Positions 1-13,600 of a DNA stretch of 64,000 nucleotides are shown piece after piece (positions within the stretch are counted from its first letter, which is position 1; the number at the start of each line of letters is the position of its first letter). The DNA is from Pratylenchus scribneri (taxonomy: Eukaryota; Nematoda; Chromadorea; Rhabditida; Pratylenchidae), in contig JAQSEB010000099.1 in NCBI GenBank assembly GCA_030063045.1, positions 372,001 through 436,000 on the forward strand, given 5' to 3'. Both the position numbers and the translations under genes were made by a program. The notes below the pieces were generated by a model, which saw nothing but the letters and a program-made list of their open reading frames with translations, did not search any database and was not told the origin of the DNA.

Positions 1-1160
1 GAAATTTGATCGAAATTTAAGGCAAAAAGGAAGGATTATAAATACTAAATAGGCAGTGAAAAAAACGGAACAGTTTATTTCGCATTCGCAGTTAAAAAAG
101 TGTCACCATTATTATTAGCATTTTGATGAGGACTGGGGGCATTTTCCCCCTTCAATTTTGTTCCTTGTTTTTTCGACCAACTGTCAGAAACAAAGAAAAA
201 AAGAATGAATGAATGAAAGTAAAAAAAAAAAAGGAAGAAAAGGGGGAGGATTATTTCGGTCACATTCAAGAATTCTCGGCAGGTCGGCACACTTCAGCCT
301 TTCATTCGTTCCTAAAATTGGATGGATGCATTCCCCTTTCCCCACTCATTTGTTTAGTAGGTCGAAATGAGGAAGCAAAAATTTTTGGCATTTTCTTTAT
401 AAATCGTCGAAAAGAGGAATTATGCTTATTAATGGAAAAATGTGGCGAATATAATAAAATTCAGTCTATTTTTGAGTAAAGTGAAGGGAATTATGTGAAA
501 ATTTATTATTTTACCGTCAATCCAATGAGAATTATTTTTTGACAATAGCTAATAAGATAGGGAACATGGCGGCGTATTTTGGTGGAAATAAATCCATGGA
601 CGAGGAATGAGATGGGATCGTGAATGTGAAAGCTGAGAGATGGATGGCCAATTGTCGATGGGGAATGGGTAATGGCCTTGGCCAAAAACATTCACATATT
701 TTTAACTTTGAAACACATTAAAAGGATCAATCGGCAAAAAAGAACAGATTTTCCCTCACAGGCAAAATACAAGTTTTTTTATTTTAATAATTTGAGATCA
801 AAAGTAAAACATGAAATTAAAGGTATGGGAAGGATAAAATATTTTTTGAAAATAAATTTAAGTCCAATGTTCATGGGAAGGCGGTTGAAAGGATGGGAAT
901 GGCCAATTGTCGATGAGGAATGGCCTCCTATAAACCAACAAATGCATTCACACATATTTTTCACTTTTTCAGACAAACACGTTATAGGATCAGAATCGGC
1001 AAAAAAACAGATTTTTCCCTCAAGCAAATACTACAAGTTTTTTTTTATTTTTCTTTATTTTGAGATCAAAAATAAAACATGAAATTAAAGACGGGAATTT
1101 TAAAATATTTTTGAAAATAAATATGAGTCCAAAGTCCACTATTCAAAATGTTCACAAAAA
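1..1160. other. Intergenic; imperfect direct duplication
   Basis: No convincing gene is visible. The stretch holds an imperfect direct duplication of roughly 240 bp. Bases about 640-870 and 885-1135 both carry the order 'GGCCAATTGTCGATG', 'ATTCACA-ATATTTTT', 'CGGCAAAAAA', 'ACAGATTTT-CCCTCA', 'TTGAGATCAAAA-TAAAACATG' and 'GAAAATAAAT-AGTCCA'. The short open frames here have low-complexity composition and no splice-supported partners. The left end may hold the 3' flank of the gamma-tubulin complex gene that ends at 1161. Confidence 0.55.
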
Positions 1161-4100
1161 TTATTCATCAGGCATTTCATCGATATGTTGCAATAATTTC
1201 CAAAGTGGCTCTTCATTTGCGGATGCACCAATTGCCGAAAAATAGCAGCCAAACAAACTTAAATGAAGGAAATATAAAAAAATTAAATGAAGAAAAAATT
1301 AGAATAAATGAACAAAAATAGAACTTACAGATTCTTCAATGTGTTCAAACTCCGTCTATTCTCCAACAAATGTTTTTTGATTTTTCCAACTATTGGGCTA
1401 GCATTTCGATTCAATTCAAGGAAATTCTGCAAATATTATTAAAAATTAAATTTTTTTTTTGGAAAATTCACCGAATCCCCTGTAGCATATAAACAAAATT
1501 CATTGGAGAGATCTTTAATCCATTGGCAAAATTCCTCATTTTCTTGGTCCAATTTGGCATGTTCCATCAATTTATGCACAAAATCCAACTGAATTTTGAC
1601 CAATTCGTCCAAATTTTTTGCCTGAATTGAAAATTAAAATTTAATAAAAAAAAATGATGACCAACCGCATCCAATTTGGCCGAAAATTCAGCATATCCAT
1701 TTGCGGCAATTCCACAAATATATTCTTGATAGACATTCAGAAAACGGATGAATAGGAATAAAGTGGCACACTCTTGACGAGGGAATTCGGCGGACACATT
1801 TCGAATGAAATATTTCCTTAAAAATATTTTAAATGAATGGAATGGTATATGATTTTGATTAATTAAATTTTTTTTGATTAAAATGTGTTTGCGATTAATT
1901 CTGACTTTTTTGTGTTTTCGATTAATTCTGATTTTTTTGTGTTTTCGATTAATTCTGATTTTTTGTGTTTTCGATTAATTCTGATTTTTTTTGTGTTTCG
2001 ATTAATTCTGATTTTTTGCGTTTTCGATTAATTCTGATTTTTTTGTGTTTTCGATTAATTCTGATTTTTTGTGTTTTCGATTAATTCTGATTTTTTTGTG
2101 TTTTCGATTAATTCTGATTTTTTGTGTTTTCGATTAATTCTGATTTTTTGTGTTTTCGATTAATTCTGATTTTTTGTGTTTTCGAATTCTGATTTTTGTG
2201 TTTCGATTAATTTTGATCTTTTGTGTTTTCGATTAATTCTGATTTTTTGTGTTTTCGATTAATTCTGATTTTTTGTATTTTCGATTAATTCTGATTTTTT
2301 GTGTTTTCGATTAATTTTGATCTTTTGTGTTTTCGATTAATTCTGATTTTTTGTGTTTTCGAATTCTGATTTTTGTGTTTCGATTAATTTTGATCTTTTG
2401 TGTTTTCGATTAATTCTGATTTTTTGTGTTTTCGATTAATTTTGATCTTTTGTGTTTTCGATTAATTCTGATTTTTTGTGTTTTCGATTAATTCTGATTT
2501 TTTGTATTTTCGATTAATTCTGATTTTTTGTGTTTTCGATTAATTCTGATTTTTTGTATTTTCGATTAATTCTGATCTTTTGTGTTTCTCTTTCTCTTTT
2601 ATTCTGATTTTTTGTGTTTCTCTTTCTCTTTTATTCTGATTTTTTGTGTTTTCGATTAATTTTTTGTGTTTTAGTTAAATTCTGATTTTTTGTGTTTTAG
2701 TTAAATTCTGATTTTTGTGTTTCGATCAATTAAAATGTGTTTCTGATGTGTTTTTGATTAATAAAACCCACCGATGCAGCAAATATTTGGCACGATTGAG
2801 CAAAAATAGATGGTAAAATATTTTTCGATATGGCTCCAATATTTTTGCTGGGAATGCTTGGCGCAATGAGGAATCCCCACTGGCAATATTCAATTCCAAA
2901 ACTGGATATGTCCCCACATTTGGCACATTCTCATTCCCTTCGGCAAATTTGGAAACTTTCAGTCTGAAATTTTTTTTGTTAAAATATTAAAAAATATGGA
3001 ACTCACTGGAAATATCGATTATATGGATTTTCGCGCATTTCAGCATTTTTGAATGCTCTTTGAACCAATCCATTCATTTTCTTGTCCAAAATGTCAAATT
3101 CCTCACTGTCAAGGTCATTTTGCTCAAACAATTCCACAAATTCATAAATCCATGGGGAATAAAGGCCAATGTAGAAAGAAGGAAGTTGCCTAAAATACAT
3201 TTATTTATTTAAATAAATTTTGATCTAACTTGGCAAAATTAATAATATCATATTGGCGCTTAAAATGTTCCAAAATTTGTTGCGATCTTTCCTCATACAA
3301 AATGTTAATTTGTTTGCAAAATTGGCCAAGCGAAAGATTTTTGAATGTTGAAACGTCAAGCGAATAATTTAAATCCAAATCTGTTCAAAAAATGATTTAA
3401 TTCAAAAAAAAAAATTGTAAAACCTCCTTTTTGCTGTCGCATTATGTATAAATATTTGCCAATTCGATAAATTTCCTCTGATATTGATTTGAAATCCTCC
3501 GGAATCAATTCAGGGATGAGCACAAATGCATTATCAAAACTAAAAATGAATATTATTTATTAATGTTTTAAAATTAATTCAACCTTATTTTGTTGCCCAT
3601 TTCCTGTTCATTCGATTCAGTTTCATTCAATTTATTGGCATATTCAAATTCCTTCCGAATCACTGCTTTTTGTTTACGCAAATCCCAAATGAAGAATTCA
3701 TGGGCCAAATCGAATGTCAGTGTGCATTCCGTAATCCATTCTATGATCACTTGATAATATCGTTCAATGGCCATGGAAATGATGTCCTCCAACAAATTCA
3801 CAATGTGATAATTCTCCACATTTTTCTTCTGTTCAAAGAGGAAATTGATCAATTCTCCGCCAATAATATTGTCCTAAAATGTATTTTATATTATTTTTAA
3901 CAATTATTTCCTTCAAACTTGTTCAATTCCCTGGGCAATTCGTTTGATTGGCTTCAATATTTGTGAATTCATGTCACCACAAATTCTTTGAAGAGTCAGT
4001 AAATTTTTGGCCCCCGTCTTTTCCATTTCAAATTGCAATTCGTCCAATTCATTGAGAACATTTTTGCGCAAATATCGAAGAACTAATGAACAAAAAATGG

Positions 4101-4718
4101 CAACCGTTGGACCACGGGTTTTGTCATTTCGAAGTTCTGAAAAAAATGAATAATTTAAATGGTCTAATATTAATTGTGTACGTGAAAGCACCAATTGTAA
4201 GCCGAAAAATGATGTGGTAAATTGCAAACAATTCTTCATCCAACGGCAAATATTTTGATTCTTCTTTTCAAAATTCTGATCGACATTTCCCCATTGCCAA
4301 ATAATTTTTTTCCCCTCTCCTTGGTAACATTGAATATAGGGAGTGTTCTTGCCCTGAAATAAATGTTTTTTGCATGAAAATATTGTTTTAAATTACCCAT
4401 TTGCAGAGAATCATGAAATTGTCGAAAAGGACGGCCTCTTGTTCTGATTGCCTTACATCCGAAATATTCTTCTTTTCCTAAATTTTTAGGTTTTAATTAA
4501 TAATTGGTAATAAAAACAAATACATAGGAGCGGATCACATTTGTGGGTAATTCAAAAAGGTCATAGTCAGGAAAAATGGTCTTGATCAGACATTCCACTT
4601 AAATTTTACAATTTAAATACATTAAGAAAATTTATTAAAAAATACAAATGCGTTGTCGCTGTCTCTTCCACAGGGGATAATTTGTTTGAAAGCTATCAGC
4701 AGAAAGATTAAGCGTCAT
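1161..4718 (-). CDS. Gamma-tubulin complex component (GCP/Spc97-Spc98 family)
   Basis: Thirteen exons in phase-consistent order: 4718-4646, 4597-4524, 4477-4397, 4353-3919, 3873-3584, 3539-3424, 3380-3230, 3189-3007, 2963-2772, 1816-1666, 1621-1472, 1426-1329, 1257-1161. They give 696 aa. Family members bind gamma-tubulin and form the microtubule-nucleating template at centrosomes. Recognisable GCP signatures in order are GKNTPYIQC (for GxDGxYI), YYQVIIEWITECTL...HEFFIWD (for the W-I-x-G-x-L-x-D-x-x-EFFI block), EEIYRIGKYLYIMRQ (for ILxTGKYLN), and a C-terminal gamma-tubulin-binding half with FLNVYQEYI and AKNLDELVKIQLDFVHKLM. It is divergent, so the subtype (GCP2-like or GCP3-like) is not decided. 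The 435-bp exon contains an in-frame 60-bp stretch (about 4134-4193) with GT/AG ends that could be an optional intron. The 955-bp intron 1817-2771 is mostly minisatellite. Confidence 0.8.
1884..2735. repeat. Intronic minisatellite, ~26-28 bp unit
   Basis: About 30 head-to-tail copies of a unit containing GATTAATTCTGATTTTTTGT then GTTTTC. The T-run length varies, there are occasional deletions (TTCGAATTCTG) and a TCTCTTTCTCTTTTATTC variant near 2585-2635. A block of several units recurs at 2180-2340 and 2355-2480, which indicates segmental duplication within the array. It fills most of one intron of the gamma-tubulin complex gene. The ATTCTGATTT core is shared with the 29-bp satellite at 18.97 and 51.3 kb. 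Confidence 0.93.
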
Positions 4719-5385
4719 TTTTATAATTTTATTGACCTGAGATCTGAAAAATTAAGGTTTTAGATATTTATTAAAAAACGAAATATGGTGGAATATAAGG
4801 ATAGATTTAAAAGAATCCGCATCATAAAAAATAAAATCCTGCATAGTACGCGCGATGGAGTGGAAAGTGTTGGAAATGGTTTTTCTTTGTGATTTTTATC
4901 GAGAAATTTCAAACTAATTTTAACCGCGTTAAATTTCGTTGCAATTTTTTGGAGGAAGTTTATTGATTTTTCTAGCACCGCATGTTTGCGCGTTTTGGAT
5001 TTAACAACATTCATTTAATGGTTAACTTTTAAGAGTTTTCCAATTTGAAAACATCATCATCATTAGTTTTTGGTTTAATTCCCTGTAAAATAGCCGAAAC
5101 CGAACCGAAAAGTGAGAAGCGAAATGCGAAAACAAAACGGTTTGGATAAAATGTCTTAAAATAAGACATTATATCCAAATCGATTTTTTTATCATTTTCT
5201 TTTTCCTAAAAAAAACAACAAAAGCAAACCCGATCCGACTGAACTGAAATGAAACATAAACGCTAAAAAGTAAAAACTATTAAATGAGCAAACATTATTT
5301 TCTCCTACCTGCTTATTATTTATTAAATTCTAAATTGAATTCAATATAAACAGGTTAAAAATGAGGTTTTATATTTAGATAAAAA
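4719..5385. other. Intergenic, divergent promoter region
   Basis: This spacer lies between the start of the gamma-tubulin complex gene (-) and the start of U1-70K (+), so it probably holds both promoters. A minus-strand open frame at 4760-5014 overlaps nothing and has no splice-compatible link into the downstream gene, so I did not annotate it. A near-perfect self-complementary stretch at about 5149-5177 (AAAATGTCTTAAAATAAGAC with flanking ATTATATCC) could fold locally. No other element is recognised. Confidence 0.4.
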
Positions 5386-6913
5386 ATGACTCAATTTTTA
5401 CCGGAAAATTTACTTGCACTTTTTGCACCACGTCCACCCATACAATACAAACCACCGCCTGATGAGCTTTTCGTTTACCGAAAGCATATGAGCTTGTCTG
5501 GTATTGCTGAACATGTACAGGAATTTGAGGTTATTCCTATTCCAAATACATGAATTTTACACAATCTATTTTATTAGGACCCAAAGGATACGCCACCAAA
5601 ACCTCACATCGAAACCCGAGAAGAGAAACGAGTTCGAAAAAGGAAGGAGAAGCAGGAATTGATGGCCTACAAAATTGAGCAGGGAATAGCCACTTGGACA
5701 CCGGCTGCCAATCCGAAAGCCACCAGCGATCCATACAAAACAATATTCGTTGCCAGAATTGTAAATTTTTCTTTAAACATTTGAATTTTAATGATGCAAT
5801 TTCAGAATTACGAAACATCCGAATCCAAATTGCGTCGTGAATTTGAGAAATATGGAAAGATTAAAAAGGTTTATTTTAATTTCAATTATTTTAAACTTAA
5901 ATTTTAACCGATAGATTGTGATGGTGCATGACAAGAATGGAAAACCCCGCGGCTATGCCTTCATTGAATATGAACACAAATCGGATATGTCTGGTAAATT
6001 CAAATTTAATCCACTAAAAATCGAAAATCATTCTAAACATTTTACACTTATAAAATGCGAGAGCTGCGGTCTGGTAAGATAGGGCGCCACTTTTTTCGGA
6101 AAACAAAAACTTCCTATAAACTTTCTGGTCAAAAATTGGCTCTATCGCCCCAAATTTGCAGCGCCTGATGAAGGCCAAACATGTATTGTTGGCACTTGCT
6201 GAAAACAAGCCACCACAAACAAACACAATTAGATATGAAAAAACACGTAGGTTTGTTTCACACTCACACACACCGGAAAAGGGTAACACATTTTTTTTGA
6301 AACCTTTTATTCCTCAATTTTTCAAACCTCTGGGTTTAAAATATGTTTGGTAAGTAGAAAGGAACCCTAAAAAGGTAAGCATCTGCTGCTCATATCATAA
6401 CCTCAAAAAGGCAGGTTTTCTTTAATCGCACTCTTTAAAGGAAATAAAATGAAAGCAGAAGCTAAATAAGTACGGGTAAGGGTAAGATCAGATCCAAAAT
6501 GGTAAGAATAAAAGACGACGCGGTTTCTACGTGTTCGTTAGAACTAAAATGGCGCAAAATCGACAAAAACAAAAAAGGTAAAAAATTTCAGCGGCCTATA
6601 AAAAAGCTGATGGCATGAAAATTGACGGCCGACGTGTGGTGGTGGATTATGAACGAGGCAGAACGAAGAAAAGTTGGCTACCACGCCGTTTAGGGGGAGG
6701 AAAAGGTGACACCCGAAGAACAAAGGAGTCCAAGGCTGCGCTGGCCGCCAAAGAATGGTCAGTGAGTGGAATTTATTTAAATAATTTCTGAATTTTAGGG
6801 AAGCAATGATGAATGGCAATGGCCGAGGCAGTCGAGAAAGATCAGCCACCCGTTCATCCTACCGTCGAAGCCGTAGTCGTTCACGTGATCGAGACCGGGA
6901 CCGTCGACGCTGA
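5386..6913 (+). CDS. rnp-7: U1 small nuclear ribonucleoprotein 70 kDa (U1-70K)
   Basis: Six exons, 5386-5529, 5578-5760, 5806-5868, 5915-5993, 6592-6757 and 6799-6913, give 249 aa. The protein is the U1 snRNP component that binds stem-loop I of U1 snRNA and acts in 5' splice-site recognition. The N-terminus [19 protein letters not shown] matches the conserved U1-70K start almost residue for residue. It is followed by [14 protein letters not shown], an RRM (RNP2 TIFVARI at ~103-109, RNP1 RGYAFIEY at 142-149) and [25 protein letters not shown]. The tail [15 protein letters not shown] is a very short RS/RD domain, so the protein is much shorter than the human 437-aa protein. Intron 4 is 598 bp while the others are about 45-50 bp. 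AATAAA at 7060 is a likely polyadenylation signal. The next gene on this strand is STAT. Confidence 0.95.
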
Positions 6914-7695
6914 GAAGAAGAACAATTTGAAGAAAGAATGGAAGATTGACATGGTAAGGATATGGATGTTTGATTTTGTTAAGGTTTGGAGTATATATTT
7001 TCGATAATATTTTTTTTCATTCACTAACTTTAAAATCCACATTTAATTTTTCACATTCGAATAAAGTTGTTCAATAATAAATTATAATTTAATTATATTA
7101 TTTTGGTGGATTTATTCCATTTTCATTTTGATAAATTTGATGAATTTATTGGCTAAAAGCCATCATCCATATCCATGGTTTACATCATTCATTTGTGGTC
7201 ATCTAAATAAACAAACATTTGAAAGGGTCATTGCAAAATTATTTAAAAAGCAACGACCTTTGACCCTAAATAAAGGAATTCAACTTCCCATTTTGCTGGT
7301 TTCGTTTCCCCAGTTCAAAAGCCTTTCCATTTTTAATTCGTCCTCCCAAGTCCCAACCTTCCATTCCCCTATCCGTATTCCCAATCAGCCAAGCATTCAT
7401 TCTTATCTATTTTTATGATGACTTCGGTGTCTCCTTTGCTTACCTTAAACCCCCGTACATTCCTTTTCTTTGCATCGCATTTAGTTTAAATCGATCCTAG
7501 AGATAATAGGGAGGGAGGGAAATGTGCCGATTGTTTATGCTTTTAGCATCATTATGGGAAATGGCCATTCACATTGACCATCAATTTGGCAATAAACCCA
7601 AGCCAAAAACAAAATCATAAAACCCCCAGACCGAAAACATATTCAAATATTTGAGTAAACAAAAATATAAATTTAAGCTAAAGAACTTGGAAATA
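6914..7695. other. Intergenic (U1-70K 3' flank and STAT 5' flank)
   Basis: Contains the likely U1-70K polyadenylation signal AATAAA at 7060-7065. An open frame at 7128-7418 on the plus strand has no homology I recognise and no splice partners, so it is not called. No mobile element is recognised. Confidence 0.4.
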
Positions 7696-10600
7696 ATGGC
7701 AAAATTACTATCGGATGAAGCCTTCCAAAAACTCCTCTTCGATCTGTTCTGTACATGGCACAATGTTCAGGTAACAAAATTACTTTTGTTCTGATAATAA
7801 TCTCGAAATTCAGCGCCACTATGATCCACCAATTACCCATACGGAGGAGGAGAAAATGGCCAAAGTAAATCCAATAGAACAATTTACGTTTTCATATAAA
7901 TAAATTTGAAGGTAAAGCAAATGATTTGCAAATTATTGGGCGAAATTGATGGCCGAGTTAAGCGCATTCAAATGATGTTATCCAGTACACAAGAGGGAGA
8001 ACAAGTAATTCGACTCGAATTTAATGTAAAAATAACTAATAAAAATTAAAGGTTTTCATTGAAGAATGGTCAATGTTGACTTGGAATGTTCTTTGCATTA
8101 CAAGTCGATTGCAAAATGAGCTCCAAATATCGGTGAAATCGCAAGAGGACCGGGTCATTTTCAACAAATTGAATATGGCCCTTGTGGATTTGGTGAACAA
8201 TTCAAGGTTGGTATTGATTAAATTGGATTGATTAATTAATTTATTGGTTTAAAGAGCCGCACTCAGTCCACAATCCGTGCATATGGATGCAACCTTCGAC
8301 TTGCTGGCCAGTTCCCTGTCCGAAACAATGCATATCCTTCATGGTCTTTATCGAACACTAAAATCCACTAGGCAAATGACCACAGACGAGGTCCAACAAT
8401 TTGCACAAAGGTTTGACCTTTAAATTAATACCAAAATAATCAATAATATCAAATTAAGATTGCAATCATTCTCGGATGAAAGTTTGAATCCTTTCGTCGA
8501 GCTGTTCAAGGTGAGCACTTTTTGCCATTAATTCACAGCCGCCAATGGCGGCCGCCCCCACCCTCAAAAACACATCTCGCATTGCAGTCCTACTGTAATG
8601 AACAAACGGTGCGTTTGTGGCAGGACTTGCGAGATGTCCAAATTGCATGGTAAAACCAATTTAAAATTAAAATTGGCTATAATTAATTTCTCATTTTCAT
8701 TTCCAAAAATCATCATAAATACTATTTCAGTTTGATCAATAAATGTTCTTTGCCAGTGGAGCCGGTTGTTCGGCTGGTCACCTTCTATTCCTTCCAAATG
8801 CATAGGTTGGCCATATTGGCCGCTCGGTTACAAGTATAATCTAGAATAATAATGATTAGGGAACGGATTTTTAGGTAGCAAAAATCGCATAGGTACCTTA
8901 TTTAGGTTTTTATAAAGATGGCCAAAATAAGTTTCGGGTTCGGAAACCTCAAAACTAAGTGATTTTTGGATCTTTATTCCATTTTTATAATGAAATTTTC
9001 CTTAAAAACATAAAAATTAATATTAAAAAATAGGTAAAAACCTTAAAATCCGTTTCCTAATACTACGACACAGTGACTCACATTATATTTTGCACCATTA
9101 TTTTAGGGATTTCGTTATGAATTGACAGTTAATAATCGACAAATGTTTGGCGACTATGACCCGGTCAGGCCACTCTCGGACAGTGTTTTCTCTGCACTTG
9201 AGCTGTTGATGGCTGATTGCGGTTAATTTTATTTAAATTCTTAATTAAATTTAATATTTTTTTGCAGTTTTGGCCACGGAACCGTCGTTGAATCCAATTT
9301 TGGTGACCAACAATTTGTTCTCAATTAATTGCGGTGCCCTGGCCCGTGGCGTTGTTTTCAAACAATTTGATGTGCAAGTGGTCAGCGAGGAAACCGCCGA
9401 ACATATCCAAGTAAGGCAAAAATCCAAAATTGGAGGATATTTGTCGAAAAAACATTGAAGCTAAGAAACGGTTCAGTGGTTTTGGCTTAGGTTTAACCAA
9501 TTTTAAATAATGGTTTTGAACCTAAAATCAAAACCGGTTTAAACCATTTAATACTCTTTAATTTGAATAAACCATTTTAAAAATTAATGAAATCCATAAT
9601 TAATTAATTTCCAAAATTAAGTCTGAAATGCGAAAACAACGTCTACTTCAACAACCATCGCCAATAGCCCAAGTGCCCGCAGCAGCTTTGTTGGCCATGA
9701 AACCCACAAGTGGAACAAAACGATCCAATGCCCAATCAATGACTGGTAAATTTTGATATAATACTAATATTTTAATTAAAATCGGGGATTGATTTATATG
9801 AACGAACGACGAAAAATATCAAAATTTTTTGCTCAAAAACCATTTAAAATACATTTTTAACACATAATTTTTATTTAAAATATTCAAAATAAAGTTACTT
9901 TTACTCCTAATTATAATAATAACTATGTGAATTTCACAGATTCGAGTGGAAACGCCACAACCGCCCATAAGAAGAGTGATATAAACAGCAAAGAGGTGGT
10001 CACCATTTACCCAGTTTTCAACAAGTAATTATTAAATATTTAATTCAATATGTAAAATTCAACATTTTTATAGTAAAAACCGCTATTGGGCTGCCAGCTA
10101 CCCTCACCTGCTTTGTACAACTCGCCAAAAGGGACGTCAATCCACCAACAATTCCTATCAGGATTTGTCGCCAACGGCGGTTGATGCCAAAAGCAACAGT
10201 GGAAAGCGGCCAATTTTCTACTTTTACATTCGGGCCACAATGTTCAGTCCATCCGGCCAATTTGCCGATGCCCACACCCTGTCCCTGCCATTCACAATTG
10301 CCACCCGGCGTAATCAAGACTATCAAGTGCAGCGGATGATGAGCTCATATACGGCCACTTGCTTTTGGCTTTATGGCAACAATGTTCAGGATGGATTGCT
10401 CCTTCAATGGGTATATTGGGGCCTCCGGAAAAATTTAAAAATTTTTGACTTGGCATGAAATAGAATCGATGGTCACTTTGGTTTAGAACACAGATAAGAT
10501 AAATCCGAAAGACCGAAAGTTTTCCTAATTGCCCAAAACCAGAAGTTACGGAGTCATCCTGGCATTTAACCCCATAGACTCTCGAATAAAAATGAGAAAA

Positions 10601-13600
10601 TATTTGGGGAAGGAAGGAGATAGAAATGTGTAAAAACGGTACATTTATGCATTATTCATTGAAATCTTAATCTTCTTATTAAATTTAAGGGGAAATAATG
10701 ATGTTTCGGGAGAAGATTACCAAATATATGGGTCGTCAAATCCTCATGGGGTAAAATGGGTAGGGCAATCGGTAGCCAAAAGTGTCAAAATCCTTTGTAG
10801 GCCGGTTAAAAAATAGACAAAATTGGAAATAATTTAAGCGGATATTTTTTGTAGGTGGACACCGCGATGGGCTGGGAGAAGTTCAAATTCCTATTTATGC
10901 AACATTTTCGGGTGAATGCGGAAGTGGAACGAGGATTGCAGGACAAAGACTTTGACCTTTTGCAGGTACATAAATCAATTTAAATATTTATTTTCATTTT
11001 TAGTACAAAATTCAATGCAATGATTGTTCACCGCCCACCTCCACTGTGCATGGCCATTTTGGAGAGCGCAAAATCACTTTCAAAAACATCCTTTGCCCAC
11101 ATTTACGCTATGAATGCGGCTCAACCAATGTTCGATTCAGTGTTTGGCGGGGCCTGCTTGAATTGTTGCAACTTTTTCAGGTTTATAATCACAAAATTTT
11201 TGGTAACATTAGCACTTGTGGCACCTTTTTTGAATCTAGTTTAGGCTAATTTTGTTTAATTTTATAAAGAAGAATTAATCCTATTAAAAACGACAATTTT
11301 AGCTTAGTGGTTTGATGCTTTTTTTTAAATTTATGTCTCGGGTTCGAATCCTCTCCGAGTCAGATAATTTCGGGCTTGTCACTTTTAGCCATTTTTATGA
11401 ATTTTATTGAACATATCTAGTCCAAAAACAATATTTAGACCTAAAAATATTGCCTAAATAAGCGTTAGTCTTCCTAAATTAATAAATAAAATAATCTGTT
11501 AGTTAAATTTTCACCAATTTTCAGGACAGCAAAACTTGCGTTCGAAAACTCTGGGAGAAGAATTTGCTGATGGGATTTATGGAATTTGATCAGGTGAATT
11601 TCTTAATTTAACCTTATAAACCAAATTTAAAGGTTTCCGCCATTCTCGTCCCATACAATTCCGCCGTAATTATGCGCCTCTCATTCGTGACCGGCGGAAC
11701 AATTTGCATTACATTGAAATCTACGGTGCATTCTCAAATGGAAATTACGGCGGCCGCAGCCCCCACCCAACAACCAACAATGCATTTGGAGCCATTGGAT
11801 TTGAAGAAATTGCAGGCGAAAAGTTTGGTGGAATATTTACGGGACATTTCGATGGCAGAGAAAATCAAATATTTGATCAATTCCAACAATGAGCCGGTGC
11901 ACATCAGTGAATTATTGCTGGAGAAATTCTCAGAGAAAATGGGTGGTGGAATTGATGAATTGGAAACGAGCCGATGCATTTCCTCAAATGTGACCCATAG
12001 TGGGGATATTGATGCAATGCAACAAATTACGTGAGTAAAAAAGCATCGGGAAATAATTAATTTATTTTGGATTGGAGAGTATTGAATTTGTGGAAAAATT
12101 GAAATTGTCGAAAAATGAGTACATATGCATAGTCAAATTAATTGTGTAATTTAAGTATTTAAGGGTTTGTATTTGTCCTACCTAGATTCAAAAACCACCA
12201 TTTACAATACCCATGAATTTCATTTTGGAGGGGGAATTCCAAAAAATAAATTTCGGAGGGGAATTCCTAAAATAAGTTTTTACTAATGTAATTTTCATAA
12301 ATCATAATTTAAGGAAACGTAATAAAATTAAAATTTACATTTAACCAAAATCTTACCTAGAAGTGAATAAAAATGACACCTTTTATTATAGTTTTTTTCA
12401 ACGAAAAAATTCCTTTTTTCTTCCCCCGATTTCATATCGGAGGAGGGAATTCTCCCCCTTCCCGGATACGCCATTGAGATATATAAACCATTGGATAGAA
12501 AATAGAACTCCTCGGTCCTCAGAATACACCAAATAGTCTATTTTTAATGGTTTGCTCAAACTAAAGGATTTTGAATTGTTTAATCCGTGGATTCTGGATT
12601 CAAAACTAAGCGGTTTAAACCTAAACCAAAACTATATTCAAATGATGAATCTTCGAAAAAATATAAGGTTTATATAGGTTTAGGATAACCACCGTCCACC
12701 CAAACCGTTAATTTTATTTGTTCATAAAATTTATTTAATATTTTTATAGTTTTACGGCCATGCGAATTGCCGTCGTCACGTGCAAAGTGAAGCCGCCGAG
12801 TGCGGATAATATGGACTTTGAGGAGGCCCAACAACAACCAAAAGGCAATTCGCCGGTTCCATCAAATTCAAATAGCAATGGATTTTCGCCATTCAACCCA
12901 CCACCTTCAACATTTTATCGTCTCCCATCGGCCACCACAGCAAATGATGATTTTGTGCGGGAAGTCATTCAATTGTGCAATTTTTGGGGCAAATCCAAAC
13001 AGGTGGGGCACAAATTTAAATTAAATTATTATTTATGGATCTAAATTACACAAAAAATGATTGAATTTACAAAAAATAACTGAATTTACACAAAATCTTT
13101 CTTTTCGGAAAATGGCCAAATCAGACTTCTTTAAGATTCTACCCTCTCTAGCCCTGACATCTATTTATGGCCGACTCATATGGCCTCAAAAATATATTAT
13201 TTTTTGACACATTGTCTAATTCAGTCATTTTAATATAAATTATTATTAATTAATTATTATGTTTTTTAAAGGATTTGACCGCATTGCTTGAACAAGCGGC
13301 CGAAGAACAATTTGCCACACTCTCACTCAATTCCGGCTCATCTTCCCGTGCCCAAAGCATCTACCGAGAAGGCGGAGGGAGTTTGAGCGTTGAGCCGGGT
13401 GCCAATAATCCGTTGGCATTGTTTGGCCAACAAATTGTGGCCCAACCATCACAACCACCACCACAACATTTACTTTTCCAACAACAATTACCGGCGGCCG
13501 CTGTTGGTCCAATCCAAGAATCCGTCTTCCAATTTCCATTGGCTACCGTACAAAATGGAGGGTTGGCCACACCTTCGGCCGCCTCCCAGCAATATCAAAC

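Noticed and set aside
6014..6353. Extra gene or exon within the long U1-70K intron
   Set aside because: The frames have AG/GT-like borders, but the phases do not match the neighbouring exons and no domain is recognisable.
11288..11420. Functional tRNA gene
   Set aside because: A- and B-box-like words are present but there is no closed acceptor stem or anticodon arm, and related copies lie in other introns as degraded repeats.
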